From assembly GCA_012295275.1 (NCBI GenBank), contig CM022677.1:15096335-15157969 (forward strand): DNA of 61,635 bases, given 5' to 3'. The notes beneath the pieces were generated by a model. It saw nothing but the letters and a program-made list of their open reading frames with translations. It did not search any database and had not been told where the DNA came from. Positions 12,046-21,415 of this stretch are shown here, piece by piece (the first letter of the stretch is position 1; each line of letters starts with the position of its first letter). The position numbers and the translations under genes are program-made. This stretch comes from Chrysomallon squamiferum. Taxonomy: Eukaryota; Mollusca; Gastropoda; Neomphalida; Peltospiridae.

Positions 12046-15000
12046 GTAAGAATTTTTTGTTGTTTGTTTTTGTTGTTTTATTTTTATTTTTTTATCTTAG
12101 CATTAAACTGTGAAATTAAATATCCAGCTCACTTTTAATGTTGTTATTCTGGTAACAGTAATAAGAAGAGAGCCTGGCTAGAAAATACCATGTTTGGCAA
12201 TAACTCTTGGTGATGATTTAAAGTTATTCAGGCTATCTTTCTGGTAAAGATTTAGAAAATATTTATGTTAATGTGATAATTAAATTTAAAGAAAAAAAAG
12301 AGTTTTATCTTATTATTTATTAACTTGCTTCCTTTTTTGGTTATTTGTGTATTTATTTGATTATATATTTATGATGTTTTATTAATCAGACACATAGCTT
12401 TATTGTCTTTATTCAGATGTAAAATAATACCATATGTTTGCTGTTCTTCACTGTTTTTAAACACATAATGAAACAATTGTATACATAATGCCAGAAAGAA
12501 ACTGAAACATAGTATTTTGTCTTTATTCAGTTATAAAATTATACCTTTAGCTTGCTGTTAATCACTGTGTTTAATGAAAGACGAAGAAATAACTTCTAGA
12601 AATTTGATGAAAATACCAAATTCCAGAAATGAGAAAAGACGTTTGAACATTGTCTTTTTTTTCTTCATTTCTGTGTAGAGAAGAAGATGAGTTTGAAGAC
12701 TTGGACAAAAGCAATAATGGAGGAAGTATCAACGAGAATAATACAAATGGCTCCCAATCTGCGAGTCCTGGTAATCATTTACTTTTATATTTATTTTTTG
12801 ACTGTGCAGTTACTGATTATTTTAGTCTGTTTTTTGATAGAGATCCAATTGTTTAAAAAGTTTATTCATTTTAATTTACTGTATTTAATATATATATAAA
12901 TAATACAATGTGTGGGATTTTTTAAATATTAAATTACAATAATTTTTTTAAATGTTTAATTTTTCTCATTTACATACTGTTAAAAGGAATTAAAAAAAAT
13001 GTACAAAATAATCAGTCAATCAGTTAATTTGATTAAATTTGAAAAATAAAATAAAATTCACTTCATGTTCTATTTATTCTTTAATTACTAAATAAATAAC
13101 CATTTATCCAAAACATTAAAACTGAGAATAATTATAAATTAACTTAAGAAATAAAATATATATATTATTTATTTTTTAGAAATAGGTAATGAAATAAACA
13201 CAGAACTGGAGTCAGCCATTGCAGAAAGAAAAGACTTTCCTCTCCATAATGTGTCTGATGATCACAACGACATTGTCAACAAAAAAGTCAGCTCCTTCAG
13301 AGCATCGGCAACAACAGCGTGCAGCAGCTGAGAGACAATGGTGACAGCAACAGCCTCGATGACAAACTGGGAGACAACGAGGACAGCAGTGAATCTCCTC
13401 CCACTATCCCACCTCGAGAACCACGCAATGTCCCATTCCACCCACCCCCTCCATCTCCGCCTAACAGGGTCCCAGACACAGAGTACCTGCAGGAGGAGAA
13501 AACTGCGAGTAGAAAACAATGCTGTACAAGAACAGATAGGCAGACAGGAAATAGAACTTATACAGCTACGTAGCCATATTGAATATGTCAATGATGACAG
13601 GGAGAAGTTGAAAAGAAAGGTAACTCTGCATACATTTTAAAAATGGTTATATTTTTCATTTTTATTTGGAGATAGAATTAAAACACAAAACATAAGTGGT
13701 CTTATTTATTTTAGATTCCAGTTTCCTTCAGTTATATTATATGGCGTTTGTTACATTTGAAAGAGTTACAGGATAAATTGTTGCATTTTTGTTACAGTTG
13801 AAAGAGTTAGAGGATAAAGTCTTAACATTTTTGTTACAATTGAAGGAGTTACAGGATAAATTTTTACATTTTTGTTACAATAAAAAGAGTTACATGATAA
13901 ACTGTTGCATTTTCAGTGCAGTTTAAACAGAGACTAAATTGTTACATTTTTGTTACAGTTGAAGGAGTTACAGGATAAGTTACCTCTGACAGATTTGTCT
14001 TCTAGTCCCATGAACAGTCAAACATCAACACCAACAAAGTCACAAGTGAATCCTAAAACAGGAGAGAGGTATAAACAAACATTTCTTATATTCCCAGTAA
14101 CCAAGGAATCAGTGTAGACAGACATATTTGTTTGTTGTGTTTATGTTTATTTTTATAAATGGAACTTTGAGTATATATATGTACATTTTGTATTTATTTA
14201 TTTATTTAATTATTTGTTTATTTTTATTAATTAATTTATTTATTTATTTATGTATTTATTTATTTATTAATTCACAGGACCACTGCAGGCAGTGATCAGT
14301 TTCTTGTAGCTAAAATAGCAGAACTGAAGAAACTAAAAACATGTGCTGGAGACAGACAGATTCTTGGTGCTGAAATTACCTCCCTTGGGGTAAATCTCAT
14401 TTAACATCATTTTAATCTGTTGTAAAGCATTTGTTAATTCATTCATTTTTATTATTATTTTTATTAAAAATAATTTCCAGTATGTAAATTTTGGAGGAAT
14501 TTTACAAATTTTAAAATTTTGCTGAAATATTTTATAACCCTAAATGAATTAATGTTTCAGTTCAAATCAACTAAAATAAAAAATATACATTTTGAAAACT
14601 CAAAATAACAGAGAATAAGTCATTGATATATTCATTTTATTTTTCAAAATCTGATATGAATTTAACTGATTTTAAATTTAGAAATGTTTTCCAACTACAA
14701 TCATTCCAAATGAAATACATTTTATACACCCAAATAAATACATTTTTAACAAGAACTCAGGATTATTATTCATTATTTTTCATGATTTTTAACCCTACAT
14801 GTTTTGCCCTATGGTAATACTGTTTCAAATCAATTAAAATAAATATACATTTTTCAGAAAATAACACAGAATAAGTCACTGATATGAATTTAACTGTTTT
14901 TAAAGCTTGCTTATGTTTTTAGCACGTTGAAATCATCTAAAACAAAGACATTTTTAACCAATAAGACAGAATAAGTCATTGATATATTATTTTTCATGAC

Positions 15001-16074
15001 ATCTAATATAAATTTAACTTATTTTTAACCTTGTTTATGTTTTTTGCCCTGTAGAAATATCCTTTCACATCATTTTTTAAACAGTAACACAAAATAAATA
15101 ACTCATACATACTAATTTTTGTCAATTTCTTCTTCAGCTTCCAAATACGAAATTAGCCAAACATTTAGTTTACAAACAGAGTTTACAGGGCAGTTCTAAC
15201 ATGCAGGAAATTGTTCAGACTTTGTACAAGTGTGGTTCTGAGATAGGAGAAACCAAAGTGAAAGAGTTTGAAACTGAGTTTGAAAGACTTCAGAGCAAAA
15301 TTGACCACCTCAAGTCACAGAATGATTTGGCTAACCTGACGCTGAATGAGAGCAAGTCCTACTTGGAGAGGTTGACGGTGTTGATGGGGAAGTATGAGTC
15401 TAACAACACAGCGCTGCAGTTGGCTATTAACTACTCTGATCAGGTGATAGAGGCGTATGAAGAGTTGTGTGTTCTGCTGGAGAGAGAGATGGGAGTTTTG
15501 TTAGCTAACTGTAGAGCTGCAGGACTTGGAAGTCTGGGTAAGTTACAACTAAAATTCTTATTTAAAAATATATTATTTCAGTAATTGCTACTTCATTGAA
15601 ATTCATTCCTTTTTATACGTAAATGAAGTTAATTTTTGCATGTGTGTGTGTGTGTGTGTGTCCATTTATTTATCATCTACAAATTCAGTATTTAAGTAAT
15701 TTTCAGTGTGCATGTATTTCATTTCAGTAAGAAGGATTTAATTTCAGTGTGTTACTTTTCTGTATGTGTAATGTTAACTTTCAGTGTGTGTAGCTGTTAA
15801 TACATAGACACTGAAATTAGCCTAAAGTACAGATGCTGAAAATAGTACAGTCTTTATAGTATTATATTTTATATCTGTATTTTAGTGTAAGTTAATTTTT
15901 GACATCTGTGCATGTTAGTGTTGTGTGCTAACTCTCCAATAAGTGTCTATGTTAATTTTACTAATTAGTGTATGTGTGTTAATTTCAGTAAATCTTTATT
16001 TCAATTAGTTAGATTGTATATGTTAATTTCAGTGACAGCATATTAATTTCTGTAAGTCTGTGTTTATGTGTGTG

Positions 16075-16143
<69 letters not shown>

Positions 16144-18310
16144 TTTTAATAAGTCTATATTAATTTCAGTAAGTTTGTGTATTAATTTCAATAAGTCTGT
16201 ATTTTTACCATGTCTTGATGTTATTTTTACTAAGATTGTATATTAAAACAGAAGTGCATTTTCTCTGTGTTTATTTTCAGTAAGTGTATATTAATACAGA
16301 AGTGTATTTTCTCTGTGTTTATTTTCAGTAAGTGTGTAATATTAAAACATAAGTGCATTTTCTCTGTGTTTATTTTCAGTAAGTGTGTATATTAATACAG
16401 AAGTGTATTTTCTCTGTGTTTATTTTCAGTAAGTGTGTATATTAATACAGAAGTGTGTTTTCTCTGTGTTTATTTTCAGTAAGTGTGTATATTAATACAG
16501 AAGTGTGTTTTCTGTGTGTTTATTTTCAGTAAGTGTGTATATTAATAGAGAAGTGTGTTTTCTCTTTGTTTATTTTCAGCTGATGAGTCAGGGGAGTGTG
16601 AGGATCAGGTGGAGGTGACGTCTATACTACATCACTCGAGGAAGTCTGCTGAAGGCGTGGCTCGACATCTACTTCACAAACTGGACAGAAGCTGTGGAGT
16701 TCACACCACACCCTGTACTTCTCACCCCTGGGAGGATCTGTCTTGTAACAACAGAACTGCAAGGTGACGCTTTACTTGAAGTCTTTTTGTGTTATATGGT
16801 CTTTGTTTTCTGTTATTTTATATTTAGTTTTGTAAGTACTGAAACTGACTTTATTAATTAATACACTTTGTTTTTCACTACTTCAAGGTGACACCTGATA
16901 TTCTACTTTCACTTTGTTTTTATACTTTACTATAATTACTTTTCTGTCTAAAGAGATTTTGTCTTTAGCATTTTAATTATTCTTTTAAAATTGTCTTTAT
17001 TTTATGCATTAATAATTTGTTTTTCAGTAATTAAACTGCATTTATATTTAAATGGACTGTATTTTTTTTACCTTGTATTGAATTTAATCCACTTTGTTTT
17101 TTATATGTAAAGTGATTTTGTTTTTATATATATAAATTATCTTTACTTTGTATTTATTGAAATCTAGTTTTATACCTTTCATATTGCTTTTATTAACCTA
17201 AATGGACTTATAATTAAATAAAACATAGTTTTGCATCCGACAGGGATTTTTTTTAGTAAGATAGATTTTGATTTTGCTGTAGTCTACAGTCTATTCTGTA
17301 ATTTAATTATCTTTTTAAAAGTATTTGACCTAATTAGAGTATTATAAATTTCAAGTGCATTAACTTATTTTTTCGTGACTAGTGATAATCTTTACCAAAC
17401 CAACTTTTCATTTTGAATTGTCCAGCATGTCCAGTTCTATGGCCAACTCAGTGGACACTGACTTCACCAAACTGGATGAACAGAGACTGCGTGAGTACAT
17501 TCAGTCACTGAAGAATGACCGGGCAGCGGTCAGAATGACCGTCATGGAGCTGGAGAGTTTACACTTTGATCCTCTGCTTGATGAACCCAAGAAAACTCCA
17601 GAAGCTCAAATTTGGAAAATGCTGAGTTAATGCAGGAGCTGATGGCTATGAAGGTCAGTGTTACTAAATGTGTTGTTATGTCTGTATAAAAAGTCTTTGC
17701 TGCTAATCTTAAAAGAGAATAACCCATTATTTTTTGTGAACAGGAGTCTTCTCTCATTGTGTTTGTGTTTTTAACAATTTGAATAAATTAATATAAAAAT
17801 TGTCTTCTATTTTTGTATTGTATTTTTTCTTTTCATATTCTTTTATCCATATCTTTGATCTTTGTTTTATATTTATTATTATATTTATTCTATATATTGA
17901 AAAATATTTTCTGGGATTCTAGACAGACTGAACTTTATTCTTAACATTAGAATAGCATATTATTAAAACTACCTTGATGTCTTGTACTACATTAACTAGT
18001 ATTTCTGTTCTTTTTAGGTTATTAATGACACTTTGGTCTTTATTTTGAATCATGCTCTATTTGTATTAAAACATTTTCTGAATCTGGACAGACTCAATTT
18101 ACTCACCTTGTTGTAATTTTGTTTTTCAGGAGGAGAAGGTGGAGCTGAAGGCTCAGAACTACTTGATGGAGAAGGAGAAAAGAGCTCTGGAGTTGAGACT
18201 GAATGGTAAGGAGTCACAGGAGCAGGCCTACAGAGTACAGATAGAACATCTCAAGTGTGAGATCTCAGAGCACCAGCAGAGACTGGGCAAAGACGGCAAA
18301 CACAAACATG
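11941..18310 (+). CDS. MCC: MCC-like gene (colorectal mutant cancer protein family), exons A-I
   Basis: MCC is a long coiled-coil scaffold with a PDZ-binding C-terminus, linked to cell-cycle, Wnt and NF-kB signalling in vertebrates. Nine plus-strand exons translate, in the right order, to segments matching the vertebrate protein: A 11941-12045, B 12679-12770, C 13180-13619, D 13959-14068, E 14278-14389, F 15138-15537, G 16580-16763, H 17426-17653, I 18130 to about 18310. Diagnostic matches include HLKSQNDL and VGKYESN-type residues in F, LKNDRAAV in H and KEKRALELRLNG in I. All introns after C begin GT and end AG with compatible phases. Exon A carries a stop, and A, C and H carry single-base frameshifts. 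Residues between A and B in the family are missing, and the C-terminal coiled coil after exon I is not found. Confidence 0.88.
12679..12770 (+). CDS. MCC: MCC exon B (left copy)
   Basis: This reads REEDEFEDLDKSNNGG..., equivalent to the IREEDEYSELR region of MCC, and ends with an acidic, Asn/Ser-rich stretch. The acceptor is TGTGTAG and the donor CCTG|GTAATC. Its entry phase (2) does not fit the exit phase of exon A, which agrees with a missing exon encoding the family residues between them. Confidence 0.8.
13180..13619 (+). CDS. MCC: MCC exon C, two compensating frameshifts
   Basis: It starts EIGNEINTELES in phase with exon B. Near 13285 the frame shifts to SIGNNSVQQLRDNGDSNSL, a Pro-rich segment follows (PPTIPPREP, HPPPPSPP), and near 13500 the frame shifts again into KLRVENNAVQEQ through DDREKLKRK, which matches the LREENESL...EERDRLRRR coiled coil of MCC. 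The two shifts cancel, so the exit phase (0) fits exon D. Donor AAAG|GTAACT. The right copy breaks off after the first 28 bases. Confidence 0.82.
13758..13985 (+). repeat. 41-bp tandem repeat carrying copies of the exon D acceptor
   Basis: Five to six imperfect units of about 41 bases. Each contains a T-rich tract plus TTACAG (or TTACAA) followed by TTGAAGGAGTTACAGG-like sequence. The last unit is the real 3' splice site and first codons (LKELQDK) of exon D. Upstream units are therefore decoy acceptors followed by decoy exon starts. Confidence 0.85.
13959..14068 (+). CDS. MCC: MCC exon D
   Basis: LKELQDKLPLTDLSSSPMNS... then TPTKSQVNPKTGE, matching VRELQTRL...TNRPINPSTGE of MCC. Entry phase 0, exit phase 2 (GAGAG|GTATAA). 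The frame is intact. The start is embedded in the tandem repeat described separately. Confidence 0.88.
14278..14389 (+). CDS. MCC: MCC exon E
   Basis: TTAGSDQFLVAKIAELKKLK then CAGDRQILGAEITSLG, matching the IPIAKIAERVKL...DRPVLGSEISSIG segment of MCC. Entry phase 2, exit phase 0. Acceptor TTCACAG, donor GGG|GTAAAT. The frame is open. Confidence 0.88.
15138..15537 (+). CDS. MCC: MCC exon F
   Basis: This is the best-conserved exon: 133 codons with no break. It contains NMQEIVQTLYKCGSEI, the coiled coil KVKEFETEFERLQSKIDHLK, SQNDLANLTLNESKS, VLMGKYESNNTALQLA and YSDQVIEAYEEL, matching the central block of MCC almost residue for residue. Acceptor TCTTCAG, donor CTGG|GTAAGT, exit phase 1. Confidence 0.95.
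15641..16140. repeat. GT and GA microsatellites in the MCC intron
   Basis: A TG run lies at about 15641-15661 and a TGTG...(GA)n run at about 16068-16140, within intron sequence rich in TTAATTTCAGTAAGT-like words that resemble the 50-bp repeat downstream. Confidence 0.9.
16240..16579 (+). repeat. 50-bp tandem repeat made of the exon G splice acceptor
   Basis: About seven units of 50 bases, each with TGTGTTTATTTTCAGTAAGT. The last unit ends TTTATTTTCAG and runs directly into exon G, so the real acceptor is the final monomer. In earlier units the AG is followed by TAAGT, so that an acceptor and a GTAAGT donor overlap by one base. Confidence 0.92.
16580..16763 (+). CDS. MCC: MCC exon G
   Basis: ADESGECEDQVEVTSILHHS, RKSAEGVARHLLHKLDRSCG, then HPWEDLSCNN, matching SGDENITQMLKRAHDCRKTAENAAKAL...PWESLSSN of MCC. 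Entry phase 1, exit phase 2. The frame is open. Its acceptor is the last unit of the 50-bp tandem repeat. Confidence 0.9.
17426..17653 (+). CDS. MCC: MCC exon H, one-base deletion
   Basis: SMSSSMANSVDTDFTK, LDEQRLREYIQSLKNDRAAV, MTVMELESLHFDPL match the TEFTKEDEQRLKDYIQQLKND block. Near 17612 the frame must gain one base to continue as ENAELMQELMAMK (family ENAVLMQELMAMK); as written the frame ends at TAA. Exon length 228 gives the expected phase 0 exit only if one base is restored. Confidence 0.9.
18130..18310 (+). CDS. MCC: MCC exon I, uncertain 3' end
   Basis: EEKVELKAQNYLMEKEKRAL, LNGKESQEQAYRVQIEHLK, CEISEHQQRLGKDGKHK match EEMAELKAQLYLLEKEKKAL...EHLKSEVEEQ of MCC. No strong donor follows: the open frame runs on to 18352, and the nearest GT (CAT|GTGATT) is weak. 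The exon tail is copied twice downstream. Confidence 0.85.
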
Positions 18311-18500
18311 TGATTATCTCTGTTTTATCTATCACTTTATCTCTTCTAAGTTAGATAGTATATATATAAAATTATATAAACATACTGGGCAAACACAAAC
18401 ATGTGAATATCTCTGTTTTATCTATTACTTTATCTGTTCTAGATAGTTTATATATAGTTAAATAAACATACTGGGCAAACACAAACATAAGACTATCTAT
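18292..18500 (+). repeat. Tandem repeat of the exon I tail
   Basis: The segment CTGGGCAAA...CACAAACATGTGATTATC... (18289-18385) recurs at about 18385-18470 and again from about 18470, with TATCTCTGTTTTATCTAT and a TATATATA tract in each unit. Unit length is about 85-95 bases. The first unit overlaps the 3' end of exon I. Confidence 0.75.
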
Positions 18501-18846
18501 GTTTTATTTATTACTTTATCTATTCTAAGTTAGATATGTGAATCAAATTCATCTTTATTTTAGACATGTTTGTTATCTCTTTAGATTATCGTTCAGTAAA
18601 TAATTTGAATTGATAACTGCATCATTAAATCTCATTAGAATACAAAACAAAAGATTTTAAAAAGGCTATATTTCAATTTTTAGTTTACTATAATTATATT
18701 GATTTATGCTGACTTAATTTATTGAATCGTTTTATAACAAGGAATTGTCAGTATTTACTGAATGACATTCAGATCTTTCATCATGTATTTATAGGAATTG
18801 AAGAAACCAATATACTAAACTGTGGATTTAAACTGTTTATTTTCAG

Positions 18847-18977
18847 AAGTTAAATCAGCTTGTTAAGGATAGAAATATTCAAGAAATTGTTGATAAATAC
18901 AAACTCAGATTGACATTTTGGAACAAAGAATAGCTCAAGTCTCCAGTAGAGTTGAAGTATTTGGTGCTGTCCAGCAG
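18847..18977 (+). CDS. IRAG-family exon J, one-base deletion
   Basis: It begins KLNQLVKDRNIQEIVDKYK, and after about 18905 the frame continues, one base shifted, as TQIDILEQRIAQVSSRVEVF and GAVQQ. Acceptor TTTTCAG, donor CAG|GTATTT. Length 131 becomes 132 (phase 0) if one base is restored, which fits exon K. Confidence 0.75.
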
Positions 18978-19792
18978 GTATTTAAATACATTATTCATTT
19001 TATTTCAGTTTTAAATATTTCTTCAGTCTTTCACAACATCTATGCAAAATAGTTTTCTTACACTGAATTAAGCAACTTACACAAAAATGTAATATATTTG
19101 TTTTTGTAAAATCATGAAAATGATTAGCAATTATTGTATACTGATGCTTTGTCTGCACATAAAATCTCATTTATTGAAAGAATCCATAGAAGCACTAAGG
19201 ACTAATTATTTGTTCAGTTATAAAGACACCTGTCATGAAATGGCAGTCTGATTTTAAGATTCTTTTTACTTTACTCTAACTTTTTACTTTATTTTATTTA
19301 TTTATTTTTATTTATTTATTTATTTATTTATAAAAGGAGCAATAATTAATAACCAGAGAATTCTACAAGTAAAATCAGTTCAAATATAAGTTTAATATGT
19401 GTTTTTGTAGGAGATGAGACTCAGTTGTACAATGGAGGTAATGGTTACTCATGTTGGGAACATTAAACAATCACACAAAAAATATCAGACAGAACTTGAA
19501 GAGAACAAGTGAGTTGACACTGTCTTTTCTCTTTAATTGACAAAGATGATAATGATATTTGTATAAAAATTAAGGTGAAAAGTAATTAGAATGTAATATT
19601 TTTGTCAGAAGCTAATGTTAATTGCTTGCATTTTTTATTTTTTTTATTTTATTAGCCCTTATCAGATATACATTGATGAAAAAGGCTGTTAATTCAGATA
19701 TTTGTAAGAAAAAATAATGTAAATTATTTGTTGCTGAATTGAAAGCTCTTAAGAATTAAAGATGGCATTGTGTTGGCTTCTTTTTGCTCTTG

Positions 19793-19841
<49 letters not shown>

Positions 19842-21415
19842 CAAAATAATGATTTAATTTCAGGAAACAGTTAATGGCAGTGAAAATTATTATTTTGGCA
19901 GCAATTTTACAGAAATAGGTAATGTCATTAGTCAATCCTTAGTCAACAATCTATGAATTTTACAAATTTGATTAATTATTAAATATGATTGGGAAATAAA
20001 ATGCATGTTTATGTTAGTGTTTCAACACTAAAGAAGACAATTTATAACGCGTGAAAGTTTGATTGTTTTTTGTTTTTGTTGTTGTAGTAGTTTTAATTAA
20101 AAATATAATCTATATAGCTGTTGTTATATTTTATTTATTTTTATTAATTAAGAAAGAGTTTAATTTGTTTTGGTCCAGGTTCTAAAAGACCCATGTCTAT
20201 GTGTGGATTGAATGCTGCTCTAAAGGTATGTTTTATTCATTCACTTTTGTGTTTTATAGCTCATTTCATTAAGAATGAATTTGATCAAAAGTAGCAAGCA
20301 GGCAATTTATTTTTAATTACAGAATAGTATTGATAATTTTATATAAATGTTTCATAAAGCTTGCTATTTGCTTGATATTTTAAATATTTAGTTTAGATGG
20401 TATAGAAGCAATGTAATAATGGTTTATGCACCACCAACAAACCTTGTAATAATTTACATGTCAGCCTAATAGTGTAGTGAACAGAACACTTGTATGAATT
20501 TGTAATTTGCTGTTGTTAATACTTCACTCTAATATGAAATACATACATTTAATACTTTATGTGGTTGGGCTAAAGATATTTACAATATTTTGTAATTTAG
20601 TATATGGATGGAATTGGCTTGAAAGATTTTGCTTATTTTGTTATTTTTATCACATGCAAGTGTAATGTTGTCTTTGTTTTAAATACATTTTAAAATATAC
20701 ATAATGGATTCATTATTGTAACTATTAGCTGAATTAGGATAATTGTGGTTTATATATTTCATTAGTGGCAAAAATTAAATTATAAATTAAATATTTTAAT
20801 TATTCAAATAATTTGTTGTTAATGAAAACTGTAACGATTGTTAAAGGTTTAAGTTTGTCTGAATAATCTCAAATATATTTTCATCCTAGTCTGTTAGTAT
20901 TTCAAGTAGAAAATTAGAAGTTGTCTAACTAGGTTTAAAATGTTTATTTACTTAATAGTCCAGGCAGTCATCTTAAACTGGAAATATTGTTCATAATCTC
21001 TTTTACTGGTGTATTGCTATTTTAATCCTTTTATACGAAAGATAAAAAATATGATTCAAATTAAGAATAAAAAAAACTTTTAATAAATTATTTTTATTAT
21101 TAAAATTGTATTATGGAAAAAAAAAAAATGTGGACTACAAGTCTTCTAAGACAGTGAAATACAGTTAGAGCTGACAACAAAACTACTGCTTGCACTTTAT
21201 TTTATAATTAGTTTATTAATGAATATTATATTTTGTCTTGTAGGATCCTAGACAACAGATTCAAGCTGCCTCAGCCAAAAGTTGAAAATGTTGAAAGACA
21301 CATTTTCAGAAAATGTTCACTAATGAAAACTCAGAATGCTATTACATCACAGTCTTCCCTGTCCAGAGAAAGGTCAACACTGTCAAGAGAAAATCTGTCT
21401 GAAATGTCTCAGTGA
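18847..21415 (+). CDS. IRAG (MRVI1/LRMP)-family exons J-N
   Basis: IRAG proteins bind IP3 receptors; IRAG1 is a cGMP-kinase substrate that limits calcium release. Exons: J 18847-18977, K 19411-19508, L 19864-19918, M 20179-20225, N 21244-21415. J and K give NIQEIVDKYK, ILEQRIAQVSSRVEVFGAVQ then EMRLSCTMEVMVTHVGNIK, matching the coiled coil of LRMP/IRAG (QEIIKKLEKS...[30 protein letters not shown]). M gives SKRPMSMCGLNAALK, resembling KKRSASLNSKPSSL. All splice sites are GT-AG. J and L each need one base restored. The IP3R-binding N-terminus and C-terminal membrane anchor are not seen. Same strand and only 0.5 kb from the last MCC exon. Confidence 0.75.
19411..19508 (+). CDS. IRAG-family exon K
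   Basis: EMRLSCTMEVMVTHVGNIK then QSHKKYQTELEENK. It is intact, with acceptor TTTTTGTAG and donor ACAA|GTGAGT, exit phase 2. It corresponds to the [20 protein letters not shown]...ELEELK segment of the family. Confidence 0.78.
19864..19918 (+). CDS. IRAG-family exon L, one-base deletion
   Basis: KKQLMAVK, then after a one-base shift near 19885 NYYFGSNFTEIG, which joins exon M in phase 1. As written it ends in TAG. Confidence 0.6.
20179..20225 (+). CDS. IRAG-family exon M
   Basis: (G)SKRPMSMCGLNAALK, basic and serine/methionine-rich, resembling the KKRSASLNS segment after the coiled coil in LRMP/IRAG. Acceptor GGTCCAG, donor AAAG|GTATGT, exit phase 0. Confidence 0.6.
21244..21415 (+). CDS. 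Probable terminal exon N
   Basis: It follows acceptor TTGTAG. In phase with M it reads DPRQQIQAASAKS and stops. One base over, the frame is open for 57 codons (ILDNRFKLPQPKVENVERH ... STLSRENLSEMSQ) and ends at TGA 21413-21415. The basic, Ser-rich content fits the low-complexity region of the family. No transmembrane tail follows. AATAAA motifs lie at 21794 and 21810, but such motifs are common in this AT-rich DNA. Confidence 0.45.

Larger units (their letters stand above)
4931..13207. repeat. Segmental duplication, left copy
   Basis: This is collinear and same-strand with 46161-54118. Homology begins at GAGATATCAGGAACTGATGG and ends at ...AAACACAGAACT. Inside are a dead Tigger, a MITE, transposon-derived relics and MCC exons A, B and the start of C. 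Copies differ by scattered substitutions, small indels, and larger gaps such as about 160 bases near 6920-7080 that are absent on the right. Confidence 0.92.

Noticed and set aside
13262-13591. Minus-strand frames of 109 and 60 codons
   Set aside because: They are antisense shadows of MCC exon C, whose plus-strand frames match the family.
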